Shown piece after piece: positions 39,939-49,507 of a stretch of DNA of 64,000 nucleotides. The DNA lies in assembly GCA_965243265.1 (NCBI GenBank), contig CBDEUL010000005.1, forward strand, positions 62,001 to 126,000. Reading direction: 5' to 3'. The DNA is from Flavicella sp965243265. Lineage in GTDB: Bacteria; Bacteroidota; Bacteroidia; Flavobacteriales; Flavobacteriaceae. The notes beneath the pieces were generated by a model. It saw nothing but the letters and a program-made list of their open reading frames with translations, had not been told where the DNA came from and searched no databases. The position numbers and the translations under genes are program-made. Each line of letters begins with the position of its first letter. The first letter of the stretch is position 1.

Positions 39939-40439
39939 TTAGTTTAAGGTAACGTCCCCTAAAATTTTCTCAACCAATTTTAATTGATCGTCTTTAGAAG
40001 CCAATTCGTTTTTCACAACTTTTTCAGCAATAGAAATAGATAATGAAGCTACTTGAGTTTTCAATTCTGCAACTGCTGCTTGTTTTTCAACTTCAATAGC
40101 TGCTGTTGCGCTAGCAGTAATAGCTTCTGCTTGCTCTTGTGCTTCTGCTTTTGCTTCTGAAATCATCTTCTCTTTGATTTCACGTGCCTCTTTTAACAAA
40201 CCATCTCTTTCTGCTCTTGCTTCTTTTAAGATACGCTCGTTATCAGCGTTTAAAGATTGCATTTCTTTTTTAGCTTGCTCAGCTGAATCTAATGCTTCTT
40301 GAATACCATCTTCTCTGCTTTGTAAAGCATCTAAAATTGGCTTCCAAGCAAACTTTCTCATTAATAAGATTAAGATTAATAAGATGATTGCTTGCATAAA
40401 AAACAACCCTGGTGAAAAATCATTTAATAACTGATCCAT
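39939..40439 (-). CDS. atpF: F1Fo ATP synthase b subunit
   Basis: 166 residues. There is one N-terminal membrane helix (FFMQAIILLILILLMRKFAWKPIL) followed by a long charged, alanine- and glutamate-rich coiled coil (about 30-150), which is the peripheral stator stalk. A 100-base gap separates it from atpE upstream and a 7-base gap from atpH downstream. Confidence 0.95.
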   Translation of the reverse strand: MDQLLNDFSPGLFFMQAIILLILILLMRKFAWKPILDALQSREDGIQEALDSAEQAKKEMQSLNADNERILKEARAERDGLLKEAREIKEKMISEAKAEAQEQAEAITASATAAIEVEKQAAVAELKTQVASLSISIAEKVVKNELASKDDQLKLVEKILGDVTLN

Positions 40440-40539
40440 TATAAATAGTAATTAATTTTTAATTTATTTTTTTGTCTAATAAACAGTATCTATAACCAAC
40501 CGTTACAGATACTGTTATTTTGTAAACGTTTAAAGCTTA

Positions 40540-40734
40540 TTAAGCTCCTAAGATCAAAGCACCAAATGCTAAACCTTCTAATAACGCTCCGATAATAATC
40601 ATTGCAGTTTGAATCTTGTTAGCTGCTTCTGGTTGACGTGCAATAGCTTCCATTGCTGAACCACCAATTTTACCTAAACCTAAACCAGCTCCAATAACGA
40701 TTAAACCTGCTCCTACTAAATTTGGAATTACCAT
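40540..40734 (-). CDS. atpE: F1Fo ATP synthase c subunit (proton ring)
   Basis: 64 residues forming a two-helix hairpin: glycine-rich VGAGLIVIGAGLGLGKIGG, the polar loop ARQPEA, then IIIGALLEGLAFGALIL with the ion-binding Glu at position 54. Gly follows the Glu, where sodium-type rings have Ser/Thr, so a proton ring is likely. It is shorter than the common 70-80 residues. Confidence 0.96.
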   Translation of the reverse strand: MVIPNLVGAGLIVIGAGLGLGKIGGSAMEAIARQPEAANKIQTAMIIIGALLEGLAFGALILGA

Positions 40735-40770
40735 AATATTAATTTATATATAATTAAACAAAAATTCTTC

Positions 40771-41886
40771 TTAATGATGGTCGTGTTCTTCAACAGCCAT
40801 ACCGATAAACAACGATGATAACATCGTAAAAATAAACGCTTGTAAAAATGCTACTAAAACTTCAATAACAGAGATAAACAATGTCAACACTAATGACATC
40901 CCTGTAGAAACTACAGGTCCAAAAGCTACTTTCATTGTAATCATCAATGCAATTAAACTCATTACAACAAAGTGACCTGCTGTAATATTTGCAAACAAAC
41001 GAATTAACAAAGAGAATGGTTTTGTAAACATTCCTAACACTTCAATTGGTGCTAAAATAATTTTCATCGGCGCAGGTACTCCTGGCATCCAGAAAATATG
41101 TTTCCAATAGTCTTTGTTTCCACTAAACTGAACGATAAAGAATGTAAACAATGCTAAACAAACTGTTACAGCAATATTACCTGTTACGTTAAATCCTAGT
41201 GGAGTTAATCCTAACATATTTAATATCCAGATAAAGAAAAACACAGTTAACAAGAACCCCATGTATTTTCTATATTTTTTCTCTCCAATATTTGGACGTG
41301 CAATTTCATCTCTTACATAGATTACTAGTGGTTCTAAAACTCTAGCAAATCCTGTTGGTATTGCTCCTTTTTTATATCCTCTAGCTAAAGAAGAGAACCC
41401 TAAAAACATTAACAAACCGGTTAACAACATTCCTACAACACTTTTAGTTATAGAAAAATCTAAAACCTTGTGTGCGTTTGTTGCATGGTGGTGATCGTCA
41501 AAAATCACTTCATTAGCTCCTGCATCTAATTCATATATTTTACTATGAATTTTCACCAATTTAGCACCGTCTTTATCTACAATTACATGTCCATCATCAT
41601 TATGATGAAATGCTGAAGACATAAAAAATTTCAATCCTTTACTAGTTGATACAATTACAGGTAACGGAAAACCAATATGTTGTCCTGTAGCTCCATTTGT
41701 ATAAAAAACAAAATCATGAGAGTCTTGTAAGTGATGTTTGATATACCCAGTAATTTCTTCAGGAGTATCAATTTGATTACCTTTTTGTTCTCCTTCGCTA
41801 TGACCTCCGCCAGCATATGAAATAGCAGATAATAACATTACTGCAAACATCATGATTAATTTGATAGACTTTTGTATCGTATTCAT
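40771..41886 (-). CDS. atpB: F1Fo ATP synthase a subunit
   Basis: 371 residues. The essential Arg lies in LLIRLFANITAGH near residue 300. The N-terminal part is long and unusual: a signal-like hydrophobic stretch (about 10-25, ending SYAGGGHSEG) and a roughly 110-residue polar segment before the first core helix, both common in Bacteroidota AtpB. The C-terminus ends in a His-rich EEHDHH. It is the first gene of the atpBEFHAG block and has its own promoter at 41931-41959. Confidence 0.95.
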   Translation of the reverse strand: MNTIQKSIKLIMMFAVMLLSAISYAGGGHSEGEQKGNQIDTPEEITGYIKHHLQDSHDFVFYTNGATGQHIGFPLPVIVSTSKGLKFFMSSAFHHNDDGHVIVDKDGAKLVKIHSKIYELDAGANEVIFDDHHHATNAHKVLDFSITKSVVGMLLTGLLMFLGFSSLARGYKKGAIPTGFARVLEPLVIYVRDEIARPNIGEKKYRKYMGFLLTVFFFIWILNMLGLTPLGFNVTGNIAVTVCLALFTFFIVQFSGNKDYWKHIFWMPGVPAPMKIILAPIEVLGMFTKPFSLLIRLFANITAGHFVVMSLIALMITMKVAFGPVVSTGMSLVLTLFISVIEVLVAFLQAFIFTMLSSLFIGMAVEEHDHH

Positions 41887-41930
41887 ACTTTGATTTTCTG
41901 TATAAAATTTACATTCCCTAAATTTCGGTG

Positions 41931-41959
41931 CAAAGGTACATAATAAATTAAATAATCAA
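41931..41959 (-). promoter_or_regulatory. Promoter of the atpBEFHAG operon
   Basis: Reverse strand TTG (41959-41957), 18-base spacer, TACCTTTG (41938-41931). The initiation site would be near 41926, about 40 bases before the atpB ATG. It gives the main ATP synthase genes their own promoter apart from sprE-bactofilin-atpZ. Confidence 0.6.
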
Positions 41960-42082
41960 ACCTTTTTTAACGAAGTTTCTACGTACTTTTTTTCTCTTAG
42001 AGCGTTTTACTTAAAAACATTTAAAGTAAAGTGAATAAAGCTTTTACCTCTACTTCTATTCAGAGAAAACTCTGATTTTAAT

Positions 42083-42457
42083 CTATTTACTATTTAACAG
42101 TTTAAAAATAGCGGCTGCTTCAATTATTAAAAACAAAAATAAAGGAATCACCAATGATATTCTTTCTACTTGTACCAAAGAAACTCCTGAAAATAATGCA
42201 GATTTAAACATTAAAAGAAAGAATCCTAACTTTAAAAACATAGAAGCCAGATAGGCATAACCTGCTTGATCTGGTAAATATTCTGCAACCGCCTCTATAA
42301 TTGTATAAACAAAAACAGATGCTATTAAATGAAATAAATATACACTCATCAAAGAATAGCTTACAATTTCTTTCTCCAATAAAAAGTGGTGTACATAATA
42401 CACCACAAAAAACACAACCACCGTTAAAATGAGGTATGAAACTATTCTTTTTATCAT
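42083..42457 (-). CDS. Small four-helix membrane protein upstream of atpB (AtpI/AtpR-like position)
   Basis: 124 residues with four hydrophobic segments: YLILTVVVFFVVYYVHHFLL, SVYLFHLIASVFVYTIIEAV, YLASMFLKLGFFLLMF and LVIPLFLFLIIEAAAIFKLL. It lies 2 bases after atpZ and before atpB, where other bacteria have the AtpI assembly/magnesium protein. I believe it belongs to a DUF family often found at this spot in flavobacteria (possibly DUF6168), but this is from memory. A role in assembling or protecting the c-ring is inferred from position only. Confidence 0.7.
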   Translation of the reverse strand: MIKRIVSYLILTVVVFFVVYYVHHFLLEKEIVSYSLMSVYLFHLIASVFVYTIIEAVAEYLPDQAGYAYLASMFLKLGFFLLMFKSALFSGVSLVQVERISLVIPLFLFLIIEAAAIFKLLNSK

Positions 42458-42459
42458 TT

Positions 42460-42678
42460 TTACTCGTCTTTAGTAATTTTTATAACTTGTTTTATCACAG
42501 AATAAATTGCCAAAAAAACAGCCAAAAGCGTACATCCTTTTAAATACAGTTGTCCATCTGTTGGATATTTTACTTCTAGTATCTTTCCTACCTCACTACC
42601 TAAATATATAGTAGCTCCCATCTGAAAGGCCATTCCGGTAAATTGAACGTATTTATTAAGCTGTTTTTTCTTTTTCAC
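42460..42678 (-). CDS. AtpZ/AtpI family protein
   Basis: 72 residues. Two helices: YVQFTGMAFQMGATIYLGSEVGKIL and LKGCTLLAVFLAIYSVIKQVI. The motif G-M-A-x-Q-M-G-A is typical of the AtpZ family (small ATP-synthase-linked Ca/Mg transporter or assembly factor). The start is a GTG at 42678 that lies 23 bases inside the end of the bactofilin gene, since no ATG precedes the first helix. It is followed by the four-helix membrane protein. Confidence 0.85.
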   Translation of the reverse strand: MKKKKQLNKYVQFTGMAFQMGATIYLGSEVGKILEVKYPTDGQLYLKGCTLLAVFLAIYSVIKQVIKITKDE

Positions 42679-43048
42679 CTAATTTGATATCTTTTATAGC
42701 TCCCTTCATACTACATGTTGCATTGAAAGATGCTCCAGGCTCTACGGTTAATTTTCCAATAACAACATCTCCATTAATATTCGCTGTGCTTTTTAAAGAA
42801 AGCATATTACTCACAGATAAGTTTCCTGAAATAACTCCTTCAATATCGGCATTTACACACTCAATATTTCCATTTACTTTTCCTTCTTTTCCAATAATCA
42901 CTCTCCCTTCAGTAACAATACTCCCTTCAATATTTCCGTCTATTCTAAAATCTCCTTCTGATTTAATATCTCCAACAATAGTTGTTTTTTTGCCAATGAC
43001 ATTTCTTTCTAAAACAGGCGCTTCTTTCATTTTTTTATCTTTAAACAT
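42656..43048 (-). CDS. Bactofilin (polymer-forming cytoskeletal protein)
   Basis: 130 residues. The central beta-helix of short repeats with alternating Val/Ile and Gly is clear: GDIKSEGDFRIDGNIEGSIV, GRVIIGKEGKVNGNIE, ADIEGVISGNLSV, SLKSTANINGDVVIGKLTVEPGASFNATCSMKG. The flanks are short and charged. Bactofilins polymerise without nucleotides and organise membrane- or wall-linked structures. It sits between sprE (7-base gap) and atpZ (overlap). Confidence 0.93.
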   Translation of the reverse strand: MFKDKKMKEAPVLERNVIGKKTTIVGDIKSEGDFRIDGNIEGSIVTEGRVIIGKEGKVNGNIECVNADIEGVISGNLSVSNMLSLKSTANINGDVVIGKLTVEPGASFNATCSMKGAIKDIKLGEKEKTA

Positions 43049-43055
43049 TGAAATA

Positions 43056-45281
43056 CTATCTGATTTTTTTTAATAATTCTTTTGCCTTTTTACCTTCTTT
43101 TGTATTCGGGTAATTTAAAACTATATAATCTAAAGCCCTCTTAAGTCCTTGTTTACCTTTTACTTGTGCCAATGCATAAGCTTTTAAAAGCTCATACTTA
43201 GGAATTAACGGATCTCCTTGAAAAACCGTTAAGGCATCTGCAATCTCATAGATTGTGAGTATATATTTCCTTTCTAAATATATAGAATATATTTCTTTAT
43301 ACCTACTTTCTGCAGTAACTCCTATATCTTTTGATGATAGTAATTTTCCTGGATTTTTTATAATTTTTGAAAAAACAGATTCCGGATACTTTTTTAAGAC
43401 AACCTTTTTATAGTGCTCTGCTTTAGAGTTACCTGTTTTCTGATAAATTCGATACAAATGATAATAGGTCCCTAAAAGTACTTTCTCTTCTGGGAAAATC
43501 TCCAAAAGAGTTTCGAACTTTTTTGCAGACAATTCATATTCATGAAACTGCTCTTTATAAATCAACCCTAATTGATAATATGTTGTTGTTCTCAATTCTG
43601 ATATACTATCTACCTCTTTTAATGTTTTAGGCAACTGATTTAAATAATATTCTACTTGATATTTTTCCGGAAGCTCTCCACTACTTCCTTCAGAAGTGTT
43701 TTTACTTTGTACTGAATTGTCCTCTTCTATAAGACTTGTTGTTTCTGACCATCTCCAATTATCAGCCAATTCTCTATCTCCCCATTTTCTTTTAAATTCT
43801 CGTTCTCCAAAACGCAACGATTGTTCACTATAAAAATACCAGCTTCCTTTCTTTTCTTTAGCTCCTATCACATTATCAGTAAACACAGGTAAATTACTTG
43901 CATATGCTACTAAGGATTCTTGACGTTCTGCTTCTTTTAAAAGAGCTTCTTCTTTTTCTATCATATTTTTAATATGATCTTCAAAATAAGATACTTGCAT
44001 ATCATGATCCATTGAAAGTACATTCCAAATACTATCATTTCTAATTACAATCTCTTCAAACACCAAAACAGTTTCTAAACTTTCACGTTTTCTCCTTAAT
44101 CCTCTAATACGCTTGGTATTCATTTTTTTAGAAAGATCCAAAACGCTGTCTAAATAAGCACCTGCTTGTAAGTAGTTTGCTTCTTCAAAATACACATCAC
44201 TTATAGCTTCATAAGAAAGTCCTTTTTGGAAGTTTTTAGCCAATCGGGTATGTACAGACCTTTCAAGGTCTTTAACCCCTTTATCTCTATTTCCTCTTTC
44301 TAATTCCAACAATCCTAATTGATAGTACAACGCATCTAAATAGGGACGATTGTCTCTATTTTTTATCAATTTTTCTAACCTCTTAATTAAAGGAAGTACG
44401 TCCGTTCCTTTCTGATGGTTTTTAATTTTTTCAATTTCTGCGTGTAATCTATATCTATAAGGAGCTGCTCTAAAATCTATCAACTCTTGAAAAGCTTTTT
44501 GCGAAGCCTCTAAATCTTTTTCCTTTCTATATAACTGCCCTAAAATAAATAAGTTTCTAGCTTTTTTTACAGGGTCTACACTAACAACAACGGCTTCATT
44601 TAAATGATCTATCACTTCATTTACACTGTCTAATTGTGTGTATGCAAGTGCATAGGTTATGTGTGAGTCTTCTAAAATAGCTTTTGGTAAGTCTTTCTTT
44701 TCGAATAATTTTTCTAATATTTCGAGTGCCAAATTTTCATTGTTCAATCGAACATTTGTTTTTGCTCTCCAAACTTCAGTTTCATCAATTAAATTGGCTT
44801 CTGGATAGTTTTTTATAACATAAGTAAGTGCTTCTAAAGCGGGCACAAACCTTTGCGTATAGTACCTAGATTTACCCAACAGTAAATAAGCATCGTCAAT
44901 TTGATTATTACGTTCAATATCTCCTATTTTCATAGAGTGTTTTTGAACTGCTTTTACTGCTTTTTCTTCTGAAATATCAAACGGAGTACTTTTTTCCTTT
45001 TTCTCTGACTTAGAATTTTTAAGTCTAAAAGGGGTTACAACCACCTCTTCTTCTTCTTTAATTTCTAAAGGTTCAATAGGTAAAATTTGCCAATAATTAT
45101 CTTCATATTCCTGATTTAATTGTCGTATTCCTTCTTGAAATGCCAAATCACCATTATACAAAATATTGTATTTTGATGTCATTGAATGGTAATTCCTATT
45201 AACAAAAGTGTCTTTTTTAGTACTACAGCTAAACGCTACTATTGTTAAAAATGTAAGTATGTAAAAATTTCTGGTATTCAA
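43056..45281 (-). CDS. sprE: T9SS / gliding motility TPR lipoprotein SprE (PorW)
   Basis: 741 residues. A lipoprotein signal (NFYILTFLTIVAFSCSTKK) is followed by TFVNRNYHSMTSKYNILYNGDLAFQEGI, the typical opening of SprE/PorW. TPR repeats follow (for example DDAYLLLGKSRYYTQRFVPALEALTYVIKNYPEA, ARNLFILGQLYRKEKDLEASQKAF, and at the C-terminus). A central region with a Trp-rich SWYFYSEQSLRFGEREFKRKWGDR is also shared by family members. SprE/PorW links outer-membrane T9SS parts to the motor complex and is needed for secretion and gliding. The start is a TTG at 45281, the only choice before an in-frame stop. It is first in the sprE-bactofilin-atpZ run. Confidence 0.82.
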   Translation of the reverse strand: MNTRNFYILTFLTIVAFSCSTKKDTFVNRNYHSMTSKYNILYNGDLAFQEGIRQLNQEYEDNYWQILPIEPLEIKEEEEVVVTPFRLKNSKSEKKEKSTPFDISEEKAVKAVQKHSMKIGDIERNNQIDDAYLLLGKSRYYTQRFVPALEALTYVIKNYPEANLIDETEVWRAKTNVRLNNENLALEILEKLFEKKDLPKAILEDSHITYALAYTQLDSVNEVIDHLNEAVVVSVDPVKKARNLFILGQLYRKEKDLEASQKAFQELIDFRAAPYRYRLHAEIEKIKNHQKGTDVLPLIKRLEKLIKNRDNRPYLDALYYQLGLLELERGNRDKGVKDLERSVHTRLAKNFQKGLSYEAISDVYFEEANYLQAGAYLDSVLDLSKKMNTKRIRGLRRKRESLETVLVFEEIVIRNDSIWNVLSMDHDMQVSYFEDHIKNMIEKEEALLKEAERQESLVAYASNLPVFTDNVIGAKEKKGSWYFYSEQSLRFGEREFKRKWGDRELADNWRWSETTSLIEEDNSVQSKNTSEGSSGELPEKYQVEYYLNQLPKTLKEVDSISELRTTTYYQLGLIYKEQFHEYELSAKKFETLLEIFPEEKVLLGTYYHLYRIYQKTGNSKAEHYKKVVLKKYPESVFSKIIKNPGKLLSSKDIGVTAESRYKEIYSIYLERKYILTIYEIADALTVFQGDPLIPKYELLKAYALAQVKGKQGLKRALDYIVLNYPNTKEGKKAKELLKKIR

Positions 45282-45413
45282 GTATTTTATATAAAAAGAT
45301 AGCTATTACACATACCTCTAATGCATGTGCTCCAAACAGAACGTAAAACTACAAATTATATTATGAATTTAGAAGGTTCTATTTTTGTGTTTTATAAAAA
45401 CACTTCTACAATC

Positions 45414-46373
45414 TTATTTTTTTATAAATCTATCTATAATAACAGATACTGGAACTATTTTATGTGTATGCTCTATACTAGGTCCTGCAACCCAAACAGT
45501 CTTATATGTAACCTCTTTAGCTGCATGCCTAACATCGGAAAAACCTTTTTTAAATCGCAATTGTTTTACCCATTTTCTTAAAAATTTATTTTTTTTCAGC
45601 AGTACTTCAAACCAATTTTCTTTTGTTCCCACCTTTTGTACATAGGGTGTGTTAATTACCGTACAAGGTGTTCCAGAAATTTTACGAGTTACAATAATAT
45701 CATCTTCCCCATAGTCTACACAGGCCTTTTTATAGGCTTGTGAAACACCCGCTTCTTCTGATGCTATAAACGGACTTCCTATAGAAACTCCAATTGCTCC
45801 AAAGTCTAAAACTTCTTGTAACTCTTCATAGGTTCCAACTCCTCCTGCGGAAATAACAGGAACTTTACACTTCCTATTCAACTGTACTATCAAATCTTCA
45901 GCACTCATACTTCCTCTATGCCCCCCTGCTCTGTTATTAACAGCAATCAAAGCATCACATCCTAATTTTTCTACTTTTTTAGCATGACAAATATTAACTA
46001 CATCACAAAAAACCTTGATTCCTTTTTTATGCGCCTTTTCAATAACTTCTCTTGGGTCTCCTAATGAGGTTATAATAAAATCGACCCCTAGCTCACAACA
46101 AATATGTAATTGCTCTTTGTATTTTTTATTAGACTTGTTTACAATGATATTTATTCCAAAAGCTCCTTTACCTGTTTTACTTTTTTTGAGTTCTAAAATG
46201 GCATGTCGTAATTCATTACCTGTTCTATAGTTCAGAGCAGGAATACAACCTGCTATATTTTTTTGCATAGCAGCCTTAACCATCGCTACATTAGACACCA
46301 AAAACATGGGTGCCATAATAATAGGGTGCTCTATCCCTAACATTGCTTCTAAAGTATTCGGCGTGTCTTTCAT
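45414..46373 (-). CDS. NAD(P)H-dependent flavin oxidoreductase / nitronate monooxygenase family
   Basis: 319 residues from the ATG at 46373; a TTG six codons upstream is an alternative. A TIM barrel of the 2-nitropropane dioxygenase-like family binding FMN: HPIIMAPMFLVSN, FGINIIV, ALIAVNNRAGGHRG with the catalytic-region His, VISAGGVGT and GAIGVSIGSPFIASEEAG, which bind FMN phosphate. Substrate is uncertain: nitronates or enoyl-ACP reductase (FabK-like) are both known in the family. It is divergent from the ferredoxin-reductase-like gene at 46522. Confidence 0.88.
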   Translation of the reverse strand: MKDTPNTLEAMLGIEHPIIMAPMFLVSNVAMVKAAMQKNIAGCIPALNYRTGNELRHAILELKKSKTGKGAFGINIIVNKSNKKYKEQLHICCELGVDFIITSLGDPREVIEKAHKKGIKVFCDVVNICHAKKVEKLGCDALIAVNNRAGGHRGSMSAEDLIVQLNRKCKVPVISAGGVGTYEELQEVLDFGAIGVSIGSPFIASEEAGVSQAYKKACVDYGEDDIIVTRKISGTPCTVINTPYVQKVGTKENWFEVLLKKNKFLRKWVKQLRFKKGFSDVRHAAKEVTYKTVWVAGPSIEHTHKIVPVSVIIDRFIKK

Positions 46374-46521
46374 ATCATCATTGCTACTCAAGATACAATA
46401 TACACTTTTACACAGTATAACAACCTTTTCTTAGCTAAATAATAAACTGGTCTATATTTTAAAAAAATTCTAACAGGTCTGTTTTAGAAGTTTCTTACTT
46501 TTGCTTTACTAATATTTTAAT

Positions 46522-47571
46522 ATGCCACAATTTCACACACTCAAAATAAAAGAGATTATTAAAGAAACGGCAAGTGCAGTTTCTATTCTTTTTGACATAC
46601 CTAACGACTTAGCAAAAACATACAATTTTATTGCTGGTCAGTATGTTACTTTACGTACTAAAATAAACAACGAAGAAGTAAGAAGGGCTTACTCTATCTG
46701 TTCTTCAGAAAACAACCAAAATATACAGGTTGCTGTAAAAGCCATTAAAGACGGTCTTTTTTCTAACTACGCGTATAATAACTTATCAGCTGGTGATACT
46801 TTAGAAGTTTCTCCTCCTGAGGGGAATTTCACTTTAAAAACAAACAAATCTAACTTAAAAAATTATTTAGGTTTTGTTGCAGGAAGTGGAATTACACCTG
46901 TTTTATCTATGATAAAAACAGTTTTAGAAAATGAACCTAAATCTACTTTTACACTGGTTTATGGAAATAAAACTTCTAGAGATGTTATTTTTAAAGAAAC
47001 TTTAGAAAACTTCTCTAAAAAATTCATTGCACGTTTTAACCTAAAATATGTCTTTAGTCAAGAAGAAACGGAAGGAACTATTTTTGGACGTATAGACAAA
47101 AAAGCAACTAATTATATTGTCAAAGAAAAATTCAAACACCTAAACTTTGACGAAGTATTTCTTTGTGGTCCCGAAGACATGATTAATACCGTAACTGAAA
47201 CTTTAATCGAAGACGCTTTCCGAAAAGAAAACATTCATTACGAATTGTTTGTTTCTTCTGCTGATACTAAAGATGTATCTACTGCCGACGGAATTTCTGA
47301 AATTACTGTTTTGGTAGATGATGAAGAAACTACTTTTACAATGGATCAAAAAGATACCATTTTAGCAGCTTCACTAAGACATAATTTGGATGCACCTTAT
47401 TCTTGTCAAGGAGGAGTTTGCAGTAGCTGTATGGCAAAAGTAACAGAAGGTAAAGCTATTATGAGCAGCAATAGTATCTTATCTGATGATGAGCTTGAAG
47501 AAGGGTTAATTTTAACTTGTCAAGCACATCCTACTACTCCAAAAATAGCTATTGATTTTGATGATGTTTAA
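46522..47571 (+). CDS. FAD/NAD(P) ferredoxin-reductase-type protein with C-terminal 2Fe-2S domain (PaaE/HCP-reductase-like)
   Basis: 349 residues in three modules. The FAD-binding barrel has RRAYSICSS (about 52-60), the NAD(P)-binding fold has GFVAGSGITPVLSMI (about 120-134) and CGPEDMI (about 215-221), and the plant-type ferredoxin at the C-terminus has CQGGVCSSCMAKV plus LTCQ, the four cluster cysteines. It shuttles electrons from NAD(P)H to a partner oxygenase or other acceptor. It resembles the reductase PaaE, but no phenylacetate genes are nearby, so the partner is unknown. TACTTTTG at 46496-46503 could be its -7 element. Confidence 0.9.
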   Translation: MPQFHTLKIKEIIKETASAVSILFDIPNDLAKTYNFIAGQYVTLRTKINNEEVRRAYSICSSENNQNIQVAVKAIKDGLFSNYAYNNLSAGDTLEVSPPEGNFTLKTNKSNLKNYLGFVAGSGITPVLSMIKTVLENEPKSTFTLVYGNKTSRDVIFKETLENFSKKFIARFNLKYVFSQEETEGTIFGRIDKKATNYIVKEKFKHLNFDEVFLCGPEDMINTVTETLIEDAFRKENIHYELFVSSADTKDVSTADGISEITVLVDDEETTFTMDQKDTILAASLRHNLDAPYSCQGGVCSSCMAKVTEGKAIMSSNSILSDDELEEGLILTCQAHPTTPKIAIDFDDV

Positions 47572-47589
47572 AACATTTCTTATTCTATA

Positions 47590-47634
47590 AAAGAACAGCA
47601 CTGATGTATTTATATCAGTGCTGTTCTTTTTTAA
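47590..47634. terminator. Bidirectional terminator between the reductase and the M1 peptidase
   Basis: AAGAACAGCACTGAT (47591-47605) pairs with ATCAGTGCTGTTCTT (47614-47628), followed by Ts and preceded by As. It serves both convergent genes. Confidence 0.9.
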
Positions 47635-47649
47635 ACTACTTTGTAAAAT

Positions 47650-49497
47650 TTATTCTTCAGATTTTACTGGAAAAACATTATTCTCTTTATCTACATCTGC
47701 CATTTTGTTACTCGGATCTATCTGTACTGAAAGAATCTCTTTTTCTGTTGAAAAATGATATTTTTTAGAAACCCACGACCAATCTTTTAAAACAGTAGCA
47801 TTGGTTTCTTTTTGTCCTCTCATCATGGTCAAAGGAATATAAAATACTTCCATAGTGCCGTCAGTATATTTTACTGAAAATTCTATTGGCATCGGCATTT
47901 TTCCGACTCTATTTATTTGAATTTCATTTGAATTAAAAACCTCAACTGCATAATCAATAGCATTAGTAGTCTGTGTCCAATGATACAAATACCAATCTAA
48001 TGAAATACCCGATTCTTTTTCTAAAATACGTACAATGTCATTTGGCACAGGGTGTGTAAACTTAAATTTTGAATAATATTTCCTTAAAGCTCTTTTTACA
48101 GCCTCTTCTCCAACAACATATTCTAGCTGAGCTAAAAACAATGCTCCTTTACTATAACTACCTATTCCATAAGCATAATTGTATGCGTAACAATCTGCCA
48201 TTGTAGAAAGAGGCTCCTCTATATCATATTGTAAAATTCCATAATAACTACTATACGCTCCATTATTCGCTTCACTCTCTTCTCTTTCAAACACATTTGC
48301 TTCTGCAATGTTTGATATATAAGTGGTAAAACCTTCATCCATCCAAGGATATTTTATTTCATTGGTAGCCAGCACAAACTGAAACCATGAGTGCGCCATC
48401 TCATGTGCAACCACTCCTACCAAACTTCCAAAATTTCGTTGCCCTGTAACAAATGTGCACATAGCATATTCCATACCTCCATCTCCTGCCTGAATAACAG
48501 AATATTGTTTGTATGGATATTCCCCTATACGTTTGTTATAAAAACGCATCAGTTCAACTGTCTTCTCTTGTAGGTTTTTCCAATTCTGAAGGTATTTTTC
48601 TTCCATGCTTTTTTTATACAGAAAATGAAGTTTTACCTCGTTGTCCAACACAACAATATCATGCTGAAATTCTGGATCTGCAGCCCAAGAAAAATCATGG
48701 ATATTTTCTCCTTTAAAGTGCCAAGTGAGTTTATTTCCTTCGGGAAGCTTTAATTTTTTTGACGGCTTTTCATATCCATACCCTACTTCTTGTGGATTTT
48801 GAATATACCCCGTACTACCTACAACATAGTTCTTATCCAAATGGATTGTTACATCAAAATCACCCCAAACACCAAAAAACTCTCTTCCTATATAAGCATC
48901 TGTATGCCAACCTTCAAAATCGTATTCAGCCATTTTCGGGTACCATTGTGACATTGACAACGCTACTCCTTCCTCATTATTTCTTCCAGACCGCCTAATT
49001 TGTAATGGTATTTGAGCCTCAAACACCATATCAAATATTGCCTTTTTCCCTGGTTTTATAGGCTTTTCAAGCAATACCTCTAAAACAGTTCCCTCCACAT
49101 GGTATTGTAAAGGTTTCCCATTTTGAGTCATACTTTGTACTTGTATATATCCTACCTCATCTGGTTTTAAAACAGCTATTTTACTCTCATACAAAGGTTC
49201 CTCTTCAGTACCCAAACGATTTACCATTCTAGGATCTGGATCTGGCACATTTTGCAAACGAATGTCCATTTCACTATTTGGCTGAAAAGCATTGAAATAC
49301 AAATGATAATAAACCTTCGTTAACGTATCGGGTGAATTATTTTTATAAACTAAATTTTGTTGTCCTTTGTATTGATATTCCTCAACATCCACATCAATAT
49401 CCATTGTATAAGATACTTCCTGTTGCCAATATCCTTTGTTCTGTGCAGCTATAGAAACTGACACAAAAAACAACACTATATAAAGAGTATGCCTCAT
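47650..49497 (-). CDS. M1 family metallopeptidase, secreted
   Basis: 615 residues from the ATG at 49497 (MRHTLYIVLFFVSVSIAAQ), which gives a signal peptide; an upstream open extension overlapping the S8 gene is not used. The gluzincin zinc site VVAHEMAHSWFQF and the third-ligand WMDEGFTTYISN are present, with the substrate-side GGMEYA just before. M1 enzymes are aminopeptidases. It begins 10 bases after the S8 protease stop, so the MBL-S8-M1 run is likely one transcript for exported or envelope hydrolases. Confidence 0.93.
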   Translation of the reverse strand: MRHTLYIVLFFVSVSIAAQNKGYWQQEVSYTMDIDVDVEEYQYKGQQNLVYKNNSPDTLTKVYYHLYFNAFQPNSEMDIRLQNVPDPDPRMVNRLGTEEEPLYESKIAVLKPDEVGYIQVQSMTQNGKPLQYHVEGTVLEVLLEKPIKPGKKAIFDMVFEAQIPLQIRRSGRNNEEGVALSMSQWYPKMAEYDFEGWHTDAYIGREFFGVWGDFDVTIHLDKNYVVGSTGYIQNPQEVGYGYEKPSKKLKLPEGNKLTWHFKGENIHDFSWAADPEFQHDIVVLDNEVKLHFLYKKSMEEKYLQNWKNLQEKTVELMRFYNKRIGEYPYKQYSVIQAGDGGMEYAMCTFVTGQRNFGSLVGVVAHEMAHSWFQFVLATNEIKYPWMDEGFTTYISNIAEANVFEREESEANNGAYSSYYGILQYDIEEPLSTMADCYAYNYAYGIGSYSKGALFLAQLEYVVGEEAVKRALRKYYSKFKFTHPVPNDIVRILEKESGISLDWYLYHWTQTTNAIDYAVEVFNSNEIQINRVGKMPMPIEFSVKYTDGTMEVFYIPLTMMRGQKETNATVLKDWSWVSKKYHFSTEKEILSVQIDPSNKMADVDKENNVFPVKSEE

Positions 49498-49507
49498 TAA
49501 AAGTATT

